NCBI GenBank assembly: GCA_015039365.1
Contig: WION01000229.1
Span: 1-64,000 of the forward strand
From: Amanita rubescens
Lineage: Eukaryota; Basidiomycota; Agaricomycetes; Agaricales; Amanitaceae
Direction of reading: 5' to 3'
Length of the DNA: 64,000 bases
Below, piece after piece: positions 43,147 through 55,520 of the stretch. Made by a program: the position numbers and the translations under genes. The notes under the pieces were generated by a model. That model did not search any database, was not told the DNA's origin, and saw nothing but the letters and a program-made list of their open reading frames with translations. Each line of letters opens with the position of its first letter. The first letter of the stretch is position 1.

Positions 43147-44379
43147 TCAATGAAGCTTTCGGATTCCCTCGTCCGAGTCTGATTCATCTGAATCAGGAAC
43201 CCAATCGACCCGGCCATCGGCGTATGCCTTTCCAGTCCCCGTTTCTTCTGTTGCCACATAACGCTCGAGACGGCCTTGCATCATCTTGTTGCTCCACAAA
43301 ATCCTATTCATGAAGATAGCCTTGAAATTATTGAGAGTCGAACATCTTCCTGAGGGTATGCAAGCCTGGGCTTCGAAGTAACGAGCTGAACCGGGTGGAA
43401 ACTGTTTCCGAATAGCGCGAACAAAGTGTGGTCGAAGGATAGCATTTTCCTCGTAGAGGTTTTTGGAAGTGTCAACGTCTTGTATGAAGACTGGGTATTC
43501 GTAGAGAAAATAAAGAGGCGCACTGTGTGCATGATCCCAATCTATGACGCCGACAAGGCGTGGAGGGGAAGTGCCACCGCTGACTGTGGGATCAGTGAAA
43601 AGGAGATTTTGACCATCGAAATCTGCGTGCCGGAGTCGGAAGGGTGGACGGATATGTGGCTCGTTCTTGTGCGAGGCGAAATAATTCGCCAAGATGTCCC
43701 GTACTTTATATAATAGCATGCGATTCTCCCCGGATATGCTGCTACTGGACGAAAAACGGTCAATGAAAAGGTTGAGATAATCAAACATAGATCCGAAAGG
43801 CCCGTCGGACATGTCTTCGATCACCTCTTGCCCATTGATGTTCTCCATCATGTGGTGTAGCAGTGGTCCAACGGAGCCGTCTTCAGCGATAGAACCCGTA
43901 GCTTCGAATTCTATGTTTGCAAGCTGACCGAGCACCCAGGCGATCTGGGTCAAAACGTCTTTCTTGTGCTCTAACGTGAGATCATCCCAGATTTGGTAAA
44001 GGTTTACGCCTTCGACGTAATCCATGACAAGGTATTGCATACCGACCTCGTTGGACGGCGAATCCTCGAAAAAGTGGACGACGGGAACGGGTATTGAAGT
44101 ACATAAGCGGACGAGTGTCATCGTGGCAACTTCACTGCGCAATGCAGACGGATGGCGGAGCGACCGACAGAGGCGTGCTATCAGTTTCCGGCCATCTTCT
44201 GTGTCGAGCATGTAGATTTCGTGATACGTGCCGCGAGTAACTTTTTGACAAGATGCGATTGTCCGGCCAATACGTGTATGGACGAGATCGCTGAGTCCTG
44301 TCAGATTAGGTTTCAGCTCGGGATACTCATCACTCTCGTATTCATCATCGTCGAGGCTTGGGAGGATGGAGAGAGACAT
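43147..44379 (-). CDS. APH-family phosphotransferase (aminoglycoside phosphotransferase-like)
   Basis: Single exon of 410 residues with the APH/choline-kinase fold. The N-lobe has CQKVTRGTYHEIYML and KLIARL (ATP Lys region). QYLVMDYVEGVNLYQIW marks the hinge. The catalytic loop is LRHADFDGQNLLF (HxDxxxxN) and the metal site is GVIDWDHA. This fold is greatly expanded in fungi with unknown small-molecule or protein substrates; it does not imply antibiotic resistance. The C-terminus is acidic (DSDESDSDEG). The lack of introns contrasts with its neighbours and could mean retroposition or a naturally intronless family. Confidence 0.82.
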   Translation of the reverse strand: MSLSILPSLDDDEYESDEYPELKPNLTGLSDLVHTRIGRTIASCQKVTRGTYHEIYMLDTEDGRKLIARLCRSLRHPSALRSEVATMTLVRLCTSIPVPVVHFFEDSPSNEVGMQYLVMDYVEGVNLYQIWDDLTLEHKKDVLTQIAWVLGQLANIEFEATGSIAEDGSVGPLLHHMMENINGQEVIEDMSDGPFGSMFDYLNLFIDRFSSSSSISGENRMLLYKVRDILANYFASHKNEPHIRPPFRLRHADFDGQNLLFTDPTVSGGTSPPRLVGVIDWDHAHSAPLYFLYEYPVFIQDVDTSKNLYEENAILRPHFVRAIRKQFPPGSARYFEAQACIPSGRCSTLNNFKAIFMNRILWSNKMMQGRLERYVATEETGTGKAYADGRVDWVPDSDESDSDEGIRKLH

Positions 44380-44508
44380 GGTCTTGGAAAGCAGGCGACT
44401 CGGATGATGATATTGAGCTGGAAGCTGGACCCCCCAATGAGTTGGTTAAAGGGAACACATCAGCAATCCTGGAGGAGTTCAAGAAGTCCATTGAAAAGTT
44501 CTCACGTC

Positions 44509-44712
44509 ATGACTTTCGTTTTCAAACTCCAGAAGGCCAACGACGCAACTGCCGTATTTGCAAATTTTGATGCACGGCCAAGCTGGGGAGATCTCGCCTC
44601 GAAAATCACCGGGCTGTTTAGCATTTTACCGAACAACGTCGCCGTTATTTTCATCCACAAAGCCATGGGCGAATTTACTCTCAAAAACGAGTCTTTCTAC
44701 GAGATTTTTTGA
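44509..44712 (+). CDS. Crinkler-type header fragment, 67 residues
   Basis: MTFVFKLQKANDATAVFANF, then DARPSWGDLASKITGLFSIL and PNNVAVIFIH, ending with ESFYEIF and a stop. It matches the beginning of the broken header at 19754 (ERPSWEVLALTIAEDFSI, PNDVSVIF, SFYEVYN). It stops where the other continues into the rest of the ubiquitin-like header, so this is either a remnant or a very short gene. It lies on the plus strand between two minus-strand genes, facing the 3' end of the NTPase gene. Confidence 0.45.
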   Translation: MTFVFKLQKANDATAVFANFDARPSWGDLASKITGLFSILPNNVAVIFIHKAMGEFTLKNESFYEIF

Positions 44713-44786
44713 ACAACATGATCATATTATTGGTACCTCAGAGGCTTTTGACAACGTTACAATGTTCATTATACTGTGAATCCATA

Positions 44787-47700
44787 CTAGTTATGATGAC
44801 TCTGTTCGCCAGAGTCTACATCCATCATGCTTTCTCCCACAACATACGTGGACATCCAGGCAGTATGACCACATTTACGGCCCAGCCGCTCAAGGGGCCG
44901 CATCCGCTGAATCATTTCATCTTGAACCGTGGGCGATGGCATCGTGATAGCGAGCAAGGTTGCAAATTCTGTCTCAACTTTTGCCTTGTCTAGTATACCA
45001 TAGACGCTAGCTGAGGCGCCACGGATGGCGATGGTATATCGGTTGTAGGCGTCCTTTGCTGCCCTCTCTTCTTCCACCTGATTCTCCTTCTCGACCAACT
45101 CCGGATCTTTTTTGCGCTTCTTTTCTGGGTGTGCCGCCCGATACTTATCAAGGGCCTCTACCGCGGTCGTCAACTTTTGTGTGAATTTCGGAAACTCGTC
45201 CTCCATAGTGGATGTTGGTGTTGTGACTTTTATTTTCGATTTTGTTCTTCCGTGATTAGAGTCATTGCCAAGTTCGAAAAGCATTGCAAGATAGGGAAGG
45301 GGTCCAGAAAGGCTACGTGGTAGCCCGATCGGCCGTATAGCCTGTTCTGCGGTCGTGTCAGCTTGACTTTTAAACTTGACCTGGCCGAAAACTGCGGACA
45401 ACTTCGCGGGATTGAAAATCGCCTCTGCGTCGATATCACCGTAATAGACAATCATCATAAAGTCAACTGATTCTTGGTTAAAGCAGCACTGGAGTATTGC
45501 GCCACGAGCCCATAGGTTTGCAAGTAAATCCCTAAGTGGGAAGGAATCGGCAGAAGTATATAAGATTTCACCGAAAAATGTACTTACTGATCTGCCTTTT
45601 CGGGTAAAGGGTCTTTTGTCACAATCCAATGTGTAAAGTTCACATGCGCAGCCCCGAAGGCCTTGTCATACTCCGTTCGATGTTCACCTGCCCATGTTGT
45701 ATTGCCGAAGAGGGTGTCGATGACTGTCAAAAGGGGGACAAGGCTGAGAAGGTTCCGGCCGCGCCCGGGTACCATCGGCGCTGCAAAGTCGCGAGCCAAT
45801 AGGAGCAGTATCCGTGCACCTAATTCACCTATGAGACCTTTTTCGACCAATCCAGTGCTACATAGCCGCTTGCTAAAGGTGTCCAGAACCCGCCCCAAAA
45901 GCTTGTCATCTTTTGGATCATGCAAAATATCAACAGCGCCCAGGACGAGGATCGGCTCCGACGGCGAATATGTGTAGAGTGTTCGACGATCATCTGAGAT
46001 GCCAGTGACGAGTCTCATGTGGTTGGCAACACTGCGATCTGCGAGTGCAATAGCTTCTGAATTAACAACGACGGGTTCAAGGCATAGTCTCTGCGAGAGC
46101 ACGGTAAAAACATGGTCTAAGCTCTTATCATTGAATTTCTCGCCATTTATAAGCTTCAGGGAGGCCGTGTAGATCATATCATCCTCGCCCTCTTCAGGTA
46201 AAAGCGCCCTCCACCTAATGTAATAAGCAACATCTTCCGCAGAGAATGAGAGCCGCATACAGGGGGCGTCCGTAACTGGCAAGATGCGTATGTGACTGCA
46301 ATTCGCCGATTGTAGCGACTTCTGATACGCCTTTGTTGTCGAAGTGTAATGCGATATATGGCAGTAGCAATTTTCGCATTTCCTTGGCAAGCCGCAGAGA
46401 ACGCACTATTATTCGTCAATGAAAGACAAGTGCAAGGGGAAAAATTGAAGACCCACAATCTTGCGACGGCGGAGTAAAATAAGATTTGGTCCCCACGAAG
46501 ACATACCACATCCTCGTCATCTTGGGTTGATGACTCAAGAGACGCAGCAGGATCCAGAACCGCATTTCCAGTTCATGAGTTTCGTCAAAGTAGGTCACGC
46601 ATAAAGGCTGCTCGCCACGATAAAGATTGGTAAGGAATTCCATTAGGGCCTCGACAGCCACTCGGGCCCCTTGGTAAAACTTCAGGCTTGTTGCCACAAT
46701 GTCGTGGCCCAGGTCATTCTTATCATTGGGCCTCTGAGGGCCGCTGCCGGGACATTCCGCCTCTAATTTAATCTGCCAATGTGAACTCTGAAACATAAGT
46801 AATCGATGACTTACGATATTCGCTTTGTTCAATACTTCAGAAAAGAACTGGCGCCGTGATTTACGTCCACTTTTCTCTTCCATAATGCCATGCCACCATG
46901 CGCGCAGACCGTCCTTATCAAAGTGGAACTGTTCAAGTGCCTCCTTGAGCCACTTTAATATGACCTCGTGAACAGCAGTGAGGAAAGATGCGATAGCGAT
47001 ATGCGCAGTAAAACTCGTATCGTTCTCTGCCGTTATCCGCGCGAAATAGGAATAAACACCTTCATCAGATGGTGGGTAGCCTGGAGAGGCTGGATGGCGG
47101 AGGCAGATGGGAAGCGTGAAGATGTGATTGCCAACCTAATAAAGACTCCGTCAAATGTTTCCTACCGATAGAATATGGGCGTACCTCTGTGAGCATGCGC
47201 GATTTGCCCATGCCAGAACTTTGGAGTACAGAAATTATTTTGGCGTACGCCAGTAACTTGTTAGATCGGATATCATTGTCAGTGTCGTGGAGGAACTTGA
47301 CAAAATCGGTGGCAGCGTTTCCAACAAATGGTTTACTATAGGCCACACCAAGCTCTGTTGGTGACAATAAGTAAACTTAAAAGGTTGGCTAAGAAGTCCT
47401 ACGTTGAATTAAATGAAAACTAGACAAGCGAAACATAAGTTTTGTGGCAAACAAAGAAAAATTATGAATACCGTTTCCTTTTCTCCCAGAGCGTTTGACC
47501 TTGGTGCTCAGGCTCAGACATTGGTCGCAATATTTCTGTGGCCGTAAGACATAGCTTAAAAGAACAAGGCCATGAAACTGTGCTCACTCAGACATCGTAT
47601 TTTCTTGAACGTGCCTTGCTGCCAACACCAATTGAGAAGTTTCGTCAAATTTGAATTCTCGTCCCCATTATGATCCGACGAGTACTCCTTCACAATGTCT

Positions 47701-47876
47701 CTTGCATTCTTCGAATCTCTGAACTTCTGATCAAGCTTGTCTGGAGCAGATTCAACTACATGTTGTAGGATGAAAGTTATAGGTGGCATCTTGTTGCGAT
47801 CTGGATCGCTCTGTGCATATACAAAAGTATCCGATGAAGTAGGATCAAGAATGTCGTCGTCAACGAAGTCAAGCAT
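44787..47876 (-). CDS. Large P-loop NTPase of a fungal Crinkler-associated type
   Basis: Multi-exon gene, about 870 residues. Exon 1 starts at 47876 (MLDFVDDDILDPTSSDTF). A later exon holds the Walker A motif in VLQSSGMGKSRMLTEV. After REWHK-type helices (LKEALEQFHFDKDGLRAWW) comes Walker B, LCVTYFDETHELEMRFW. The region after that has RLVTGISDDRRTLYTYSPSEP, GELGARILLLLARDFA and FTHWIVTKDPLPE. The C-terminus has GAILQCCFNQESVDFMMIVYYG and a lysine-rich helix. Proteins with this order, often preceded by a Crinkler header, are expanded in agaricomycetes; published analyses suggest an NTPase joined to a restriction-nuclease-like domain. Here no header is fused at the N-terminus, although a header fragment lies 75 bp beyond the 3' end on the other strand. 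Exon borders are approximate. Confidence 0.6.
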
Positions 47877-48519
47877 GTTGGTTCGAAGTGAACATAGAAC
47901 GTATTATATATAATATAAGCGGTACACTGCGACTATATAAGTTGGAATGATGTCAGAATGACGCTAGTCACATAAGGCGTGACGTCGAGTAGTATGAATG
48001 TACTGACCTGTCATAAGTACCCACAGTTTAAGCTGGGTTCTGACTAGAACAGGACGTACTTGTTTGGTGGTAGATGGCGCGCCTATATCTGGGATTATCA
48101 ATCTGGTATGCGCTCACTACAAGCATCGGCAATTACTCTGCCCCGGGCACCAACGACGGGAAAGAGTGGAACGAGTTCAAGTGCATACATACAGCAAACA
48201 CAATGTGTACTCGACTAAAGATGGGCTTTGATATGTCCTGACGGGTTTTCTTGGCATTAGCACCGATTCGGAGGCAATTCGAGGGAACGCATATCACCGT
48301 CAACATAAGTGCGTGAGCAATCGCTTTTTGGATGGTACAAAGAGCTCCACCATGTCCTGGAATAGGTTGAACGGCGGGATGCTGGGACCGTTACGGAGGG
48401 ATAGGGTCCTTAGGAAGGAGGAATGGTTGGCAGGCATTTCGTTAACCGACTCTTTGGGCGGATCCCGGTACATTGATTGTGGCTTTTAACAAGGACACCT
48501 ATATTTTCACTCTTATCTC
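47877..48519. other. Upstream region of the NTPase gene
   Basis: No exon supported. TATA-like ACGTATTATATATAATATAAG lies at about 47898, suitably placed for the NTPase promoter. Confidence 0.4.
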
Positions 48520-48890
48520 TTCGAACTCGATTTATTGATGTCTTGCGCCTGCAAAGTTGTATATAGTTTCTTATGAAACGTGTGGTCTGTTTGTATTTCT
48601 GGCGGTACGCTCAACCTCGTCCTCTACTCGCTTCAGGATGTTGATAGTTGGCGCCCGATTTACCGTACCCAGATGATCGTAGTGTGTTTTGACCACTATG
48701 CACGAGGCATCAATGGCTTTCACGGGGAATAAGAAAGCTAGACAGACCTTATCATGCGATTGCTTGCTACGTCAGGTATTCTTGGATGACATCGCGGATC
48801 TAGGGCTCGTTAGCGCCCGGGACAAGCGGAATAGAAAGCCATCGGACGTACTTTTGGCCCGATGAACAATCCGATTGACATTCCACATTC
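48520..48890 (-). pseudogene. Relic copy of part of the dynein tail gene
   Basis: Three blocks match the dhc1 gene at 23.1-23.6 kb in the same order and orientation. TTATTGATGTCTTGCRCC and GTTTCTT.TTGAACG/GAAACG recur near 48540. CTCTACTCGCTTCAGGATGT and CGCCCGATTTACCGTACCCAGATGAT lie near 48630 (dhc1: CTTCTACGCGCTTCATGTATGT). GGTATTCTTGGATGACATC and CGTACTTTTGGCC.GA.GAACAAT lie near 48780-48880. The frame is broken by stops and indels, and nothing else of dynein is present. It is a decayed partial duplicate. Confidence 0.6.
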
Positions 48891-48954
48891 ATTGTTTGTA
48901 CAAACAGCCAGTCAAAGGGTGGGTGTGGTGTAAGGTCGCAAAGAACTAGAATTG

Positions 48955-49480
48955 CACATCAATCAGTAATCTGGCTTTGTGTGATGAGATGGAAACAGCC
49001 CCTCGTATGTCGGTCCAGGCCTCCAACATGTAATTGCTTATGCAGGTTATCTGGAGGAGACAGATCTCTGTAGACCATGCCAGATGCCTCTGGCATCGGA
49101 GGCGAGGTTTGCACCCCTGGTCATGGGCCATCCAGACATGTTGGCGAGTAGAACGACCCAAAGTCTTTTCATAGTCGTGGGGAGAACGTTGCAGACATGT
49201 CCGCCCGGGAGGATGCCCTCGAGGGTCGGGTGTCATTTGATACGCTACTTCCACGCTAGCATCACTAGGATGCAACTCGGAGGCGCATCGTTTAGTGCGT
49301 GACGACAAGCACCTCAGAGGCCGAGAAACAAGTGCAAGCGCGCGGACGGGAAACAATAGTATCCCACTGCCGCAGGCTGCGGTGCTATGCACCGAATGAC
49401 ACCGATAGGGCTGTCGTAATCGTTGTACTTACCATCGGTGTAGTTGATAAGAGATCCGTATGAACTTACTTGTTATAGAG
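48955..49480. repeat. Dispersed repeat, copy B
   Basis: Direct relative of 42120-42640. Where copy A has its long hairpin, copy B has only a short stem (GATGCC TCT GGCATC near 49084). It lies immediately upstream of the WDR59 gene, so part of it may now act in that gene's promoter. Confidence 0.55.
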
Positions 49481-49532
49481 TACGCCATATATGGCAACTT
49501 CCGGCCTATGAGGTATTCATTATTCAACGCTC

Positions 49533-52500
49533 ATGTCAAACCTGAGGCGGTCTCTCTCTGCCGTCCATTTCGGTGAGCTGAGCACCTTACAGGATACAAG
49601 ACAACCATCACGCGATTCCTCACTGACCGACTCTTCCGCCGAACCACTACAACCTCCACCTGAATACCGGCATTACAGTCCTCATATCCTCCACTCACAC
49701 TTTTCCAACCATGAACGTAGTTTCTACCACCACCTGCGAGAGCGTGGCTCAGAATACGCTGTTGACGCGGATGAAAGCGAAGGAGAAGAGCGAGAAGATG
49801 TCGGAGAAATGGGTCAGACCCGCGTTTCGGACTCTGCTACAAAACACGGTTCAGACGCAGAGGAGCAACGGCCTTCGATGCTTATACGCGGAAGAAGACA
49901 GCCTTCAATCACTTCTTCTGACCCCGATGTGGATATTGCTCCTGGCAGCTCGGCATCAAGTGCAGCCAAAATTTCACCGGGCTTTGGGAGCAACTTGAAA
50001 CGAAGCTTGCAAATTGATATGAAAGACCTGGTTGGAGACTCTGTGGCGAATGTTCGTGCCGTTAGTTCTCTCTTCCGCGATGTGCTAATAACAGAACTAC
50101 TTTTTAGATGAGTATCAGTCCAGGGTCTCGAGATGTCGTTTTGGCAGCGTGCGTACCATTTCGTCTAGCTATTCGAAACGCGTTCTGATTAGAGCCCGTA
50201 TACGCAGCCGCCGAGGGATGTATATCATTGACCTCGAAACACCGCTTGAAGTACCTCGCTTCCTTCCTCAAGGTGGGACGTGGGACGTTGCAGACGTGCA
50301 ATGGAACCCGCATCCTACTCGCGCAGAGTACATCGTATCCACCTCTGCTGAAAAATTGTATGTTCCGTAACTCTACTCTTCTGCGGGCGGTTTATACGAA
50401 CAAGCTTAGGTTGATTTGGAACTTGGTACTCCGCGGTAAAACCAACATAGAGCACGTTTTACAGGCTCACTATCGTGCCATTACTGATATCAATTGGCAT
50501 ACAACGGAATGTGATACGGTCGTCAGTACTGGTATCGACTCTTGGGTATGGGCTTGGGATTTACGTGATCCTAGGAAGCCTATCTTTGGTGCGTTTTATT
50601 TCAAAGGATTAGTGTACTCGCTGACGCGCGTATTCCCAGGTTTGTCTGCGTTTAAATGTAAGCAAACCATTTCGTCAATTCAACAATCTAACATGCCATA
50701 GCCGGAGGGACGCAAGTCAAGTGGAACAGACAAGATGGAAACATCTTAGCATCCTCGCATGCTAATGAGGTTTACATCTGGGACCGTCGAGTACGTTTGA
50801 ACCCGTTTCGTTTTATGCGATCGTTTCTCATCATGCGTTCCCAGAAAGGATCTCTCCCACTAACTCGCATCCACGCTCACAACTCCAAAATTTATGGTAT
50901 CGACTGGTCACACAACCTCCGGAACGAGATTGTCACATGTTCTCTTGATAAATCCATAAAAGTATGGGACGTCTCGGAATCTCGCATATCCAACATGTAC
51001 GGCAGCCGGCCGACTAACGTGTCATTCCTCGACAAAATCAAGGAGAATGAGTTTAGCATCCGCGGCCCGTTGGCGCAATGCGACCCTATAAGGATCATCA
51101 ACACTCATTATCCCGTTTGGCGGGCAAGATACTTGCCATTTGGGAGAGGCATTTTGAGTCTGGCGCAGAGAGGAGAGACGGCGTTGGAGATGTACGCTTT
51201 GAATGGTCCCGTGGAAAACAATACGGCAGTTGAAGTCTTTGAAGGCCATACAGATGTCGTGAAGGAGTTCGTGTGGAGAAAAGGGGATTACGGTACGAAT
51301 CTTTTATTCTTCATGTTATTGTTCACTGAATGCCCGATTCAGATGAATTCCAGCTAATTACGTGGTCAAAAGACCGAACGTTGAAGTTCTGGCCTATAGA
51401 CATGGAAGTGTTGCAGGTGCGTTGACGCTCTTTATTCTTCTTTTTGCAATGCTTATTTAGTGGAATCAGAAAGTCGGGTATGAGTCGGACCCGTCTAGGA
51501 GCAAGCATCGAGGCAGCATGCGGCCCCACACTATTTCGTACAGAAATCCACCTGACGGCGTGGACCATGTAACGGCATTGTCAGGACCCTCGAGAAACCG
51601 TCCAACCTTCCTTCAAATGCGTCCTGTCATCTTGCCCGACATACAGTATGTGCTTTCTATTTCCTTCGTTTCATTGTATCTTACTCAAGTGAAATTAGCG
51701 CGGCAGGCACTTTGCGTGAGTAGTTGCAGCCTCATGTTCAGTTTTGTAATATAATCAATTTCATTAATAGGAGCGACGACGAAGCCGATAAATGTGCTCG
51801 CCAACACCTCGGCAAGGCCAAGAGGGGAGACTATGAGCCGAGGGATTGGGATTGGACCTGGGAAGAGTGCAGCAACGATCAACGCCTTCATGTGGTTGTC
51901 AAACGTCAAAGTCGGGGAACCGAAGGAGAATAGCTCCGGCCCTGCGAGTAAAGAGAGAGATGGAAGGTCCCGATCAAGACTGAGCTTGAAGATGAAGCAG
52001 TTGGAGCCTGCTGCTGCTACGGTCGCCGATCGTATGGGTTCGACGGAATTGGGCAAGAGAAGGAGAAGCGAAAGTAGATCCAGGGCTGTAGATGGCCAGG
52101 ATTCGACTGGTCAGTCACTGCAGGACGAGTTGAGTTTCTTTTCCTGCCGTATTGGAGGGAACGCTGATTGTTTAAAAGGATTACGACCGTATTGACCAAG
52201 CTCCAGGCGCACAAGATCAAACTCGAAAAGGTGATTTGATCGTTTTTGTCTAGTGACGATGTGCTCATAAACTCTCACAGCATGACTTGACGAAGAAGCT
52301 CAATTGCACTTTAGGTTTACACGGTCCATGGGGCGAAGTCCACAAGTTACAGGTGTTTATCCGGGTTACATTCACTTTTCCCCGCGATTATCCTCATGCC
52401 AAGTATCCACACGGGATCCCGACTGTTGATTTGGAGCGGAACCCTCTTATCCCCATTTCTCTCCGTGCATTCATGCTTCGTCGCCTACGGACCATCCGAG

Positions 52501-55198
52501 AACGGCGCCGCCCATGTCTTGAAGCATGTCTCCGGTTCCTTCTCTTTGGCGACGAAGAGGAAGAACAGCCCGGGCCTGTCCTACACATGGACTCCGAAAG
52601 CTCTTCAGAGGAAGAATCCACGTCTGTAGGTCGGGAGAGAAGGAAGAAGAAGAAAGAAGTGCCTGCCATCAGCATGTTGAGGAACCATAAGAATTTGGCG
52701 GAACCTAGGACTTCTCAAGGGACGTTTGGGCCTAATGGGGAGCTGGTGTGCTTTTTCCGTGCATCGCCGAGGATTGTGAGGAACGTACTGAGGGGGCTGA
52801 CGAATGGGACTGCCAGTGGTTCCGACGTTACGCCTATGTCGCCTCCCAAGCAACTTGAAGAATTGCCAGGTACCCCTCACGTTGGAGCTTTCCCAGACCA
52901 AGATGGTGGAATGCCCGGGCTGCTGAGATCGCCTTCGCTCGTTCAAGATGCCATGTGGAAGCTAGGAGTCGCGGCAAAGGATAGGGATAGAGGGTTGAAA
53001 CCTCTAGCCGACGCTCGGCGCGACGAACCGGGAAACGGTATTGTCAGGGTCATGGCGAACGTTTTAGCGTATTCGCGGCAGGCGAAGGCCAGGAGGGATT
53101 CTGATGGAAGTCATCACCCGATGTCCGGGGCCGCCTCTGTCAATGGTGGGGACGGCGGGAAGAACTATGCATTTGTTGCTACGAGGAGTACGGTGTTCCT
53201 TGTGAGCACGAACGAGACGGCGGGTCCTGACAAGAAGGTGGCTGTCGGGTATTTATATGCTTGTCCTGAAGAGGGTTTGGTGGAGGTCTGTGCGCGGAAT
53301 GCGAAGAACGCGAGGGCGTGTGGGAGGTATGACCACGAAAGGGTCTTCAAGATGCTTCAGACGTTGTTTGTTGTTGAGAAGAGAAGAGGAGCGGGGAATA
53401 ATAAAGAGGACAAGCCTGGCTTTGCGTCGGATATCCTAGCGAAGCGGGTGGTCATGGATCTGTGAGTTCAATTGGATTTCTTGGTATATTTGACTCTAAT
53501 CATTTTACATTACAAGGTATACGGACTTTGCAAAAAACAAGGACGTTCAGATGCTCGGCATGCTGTCTATGCTCATGCTGCAAACTCGTTATTGCACACT
53601 TGAGATTCTGGGTCCTTTTGCTATGCCCGCATCTTCTGCAAACCCCATTATAACACAACAACGCCCTATGTCTCGCCCTGACTTTGGCGGGATTGTCAAC
53701 TCGTCAGCTATGTTGACTGTTCCCAAAATCGGCCCGGTTGATTATTTCAACCTTACCAGAGCGATAAATGGTGCAGCGCCTATGCCGCCCTCGTCGCCGG
53801 AATGGCCACGTCTGGCCACTATGCCTATGTCCCCTCCGCCGCCTCTGTCCAATCCGAGCACATCTCGCGGTTCATGGTCCAGTTTGTTTGGAGCAGGCGG
53901 CGTCAAGCAGTTTGTGCAAGAGACGTTTACGAAGGATGGACCACAGACGCCATTGATCGTGTTGGATCCTAGCACGGTTGCGGAAAATGTCAAGGGTGGA
54001 GAAGGAAAGGCTGGACGGACGTTGTCCGGGGGATCTGGAGCGAGTGGAAGGGCGTTGGAAGGTGTTGGTGTGGTTAATACGAAGCAGCAACAGCAGCAAC
54101 CCCAGCAAAAGAAAGGGAAGCAGCGGAGAGAATCTGCGTATGCAGTGCTCCAGCCGCAACCGCAATCTCAGAGTGCTCAAATGGGGCCGTTGCCGTTACA
54201 GCAACTACAGGCAGGACTCGATGGTCCACCACCGCTGCCACCACCACCGCCGTCGACGAGGTCGCGAAGTGAGATTGTGCCTGGGCCCTTGAAGGCTTCT
54301 CTCTCGTATTCGTCTACTTCGTCGGGAGGATCGTCTGGGGCTGGATCTGGGACCGGGATCAAGAGGTCGCCCTTGGTGCCCATTGAGAATGTCGATTGGG
54401 GTATGAGAAGGCGGGGTGGTGGTAGGGAGGCGGATAAGGGGAAGAAGAGGGTTGTGTTTCAGGAGGATGAAGGAGATAGGTGAGCACTTTGCGCTGAATG
54501 GTGCACATGTTGCAATGTTAATGAGTTTCTGTTTAGACAGCCGCCCTTGTTTGGCCGGCAGCTGGTTGAGCAATTCAAGGCACATGTGCATGCGTATGCG
54601 GAGATTCTGCATCGGTGGAAGATGGACCATCAGAGGTTGGAGTTGCTTAAAGCCGTCGGCAAGAGTATGTCAATGAAGAAAGAAGCAGAAGGGCATGGAA
54701 TCAGTAAGTACTTGATCAGAAGCGCGTCCCGGTGCGATTGAGTGATGTATCTTTGCAGATATGGCCAAAGTGTGCAATGTGTGTTTGACGACAACAGACA
54801 GGAACGGATGCCCAGTATGCGGGAGCCGAATCGGGGCTTTGCTTTGTTCAGTGTGCCGATTACCTGTCAAAGGTACTCAGACTATATTGCTTTTGCGATA
54901 GCGGTGCGCTGATGCTTCCTTTCTTCCAGGACTGTCAAGGACATGCATGCTGTGCTTCCATGTTGCGCACATGTCATGTCTAAAAAAGATGACTGTACCC
55001 ATGTGTCCCACCGGGTGCGGATGTTTTTGTGATGGACAGTACGGAGAATGGGATGTGGGGAGTGCTGTTGGGCCTGGGACGTCGGTGCAGCATATTCCTC
55101 CATCGACGAGAGCATCATCAGTTATGCCACCTGATTTTGATCCGGTGCTGCATTATCGGACACAGTACACGCCTTCACCCAGTTTGTTATTGTCGTAG
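49533..55198 (+). CDS. WDR59/Mtc5 (Sea3), GATOR2/SEACAT subunit
   Basis: A WD40-RWD-RING protein of the vacuole-associated SEA/GATOR complex that controls TORC1 in response to amino acids. A ~180-residue disordered N-terminus precedes the beta-propeller: VADVQWNPHPTRAEYIVS, RAITDINWHTTECDTVVSTG, VYIWDRR, KIYGIDWSHNLRNEIVTCS, SIKVWDVSES and FEGHTDVVKEFVWR. The RWD-like region holds VTFTFPRDYPHAKYPHGIP; long low-complexity linkers follow. The C-terminal zinc module is VCNVCLTTTDRNGCPVCGS, then ALLCSVCRLPVKGLSRTCML, CFHVAHMSC and CPTGCGCFC, the cysteine pattern of WDR59. The stop is at 55198. The protein has a longer disordered N-terminus than I would expect for the family, but start and stop are clean. 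At least two relic fragments of this gene lie downstream. Confidence 0.88.
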
Positions 55199-55399
55199 CA
55201 CTGGTTTGCCCTTCTGACTTTACAACAACAAATAGCCAGCATTAGGGGAAGCCCCCTCCTTGTACTAGACGTTTTAGTAAAGACAGCAGGGATGTGATCT
55301 GTAGAGAAAGGCATTCAGGCGGTGTATTTGGTGATTCTGTGGTGAATTAGTCCATCAATCGGGCCGTGCGCGTTTGCGTGTTTATTCGGTTGTCCATCA

Positions 55400-55520
55400 G
55401 AAGGATGGCCTCCGACTTTTTTGTGATGGATCAGTGGCAGAATTTGGAAGTCTTGGTGAACCACGTCCTGCGGTCGACGAGAGCATCGTCGGTTACGCTG
55501 CCTGATGCCGTCTACGCTTT
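55400..55520 (+). pseudogene. Relic duplicate of the WDR59 3' end
   Basis: TTTTTTGTGATGGA.CAGT and CGACGAGAGCATCRTCRGTTA, then GCCWCCTGAT/GCTGCCTGAT, repeat the order seen at 55025-55140 inside the last WDR59 exon, with indels between. It begins only ~200 bases after the true stop, so it looks like a decayed tandem duplication of the gene's tail. Confidence 0.55.

Noticed and set aside
43147..44379. Antibiotic-resistance gene
   Set aside because: The fold is APH-like, but such kinases are widespread in fungi with other substrates; nothing indicates drug resistance.
53551..54483. Separate gene in the Pro/Gln-rich region at 53.5-54.5 kb
   Set aside because: It continues the WDR59 frame through a small intron and leads into the cysteine-rich C-terminus.
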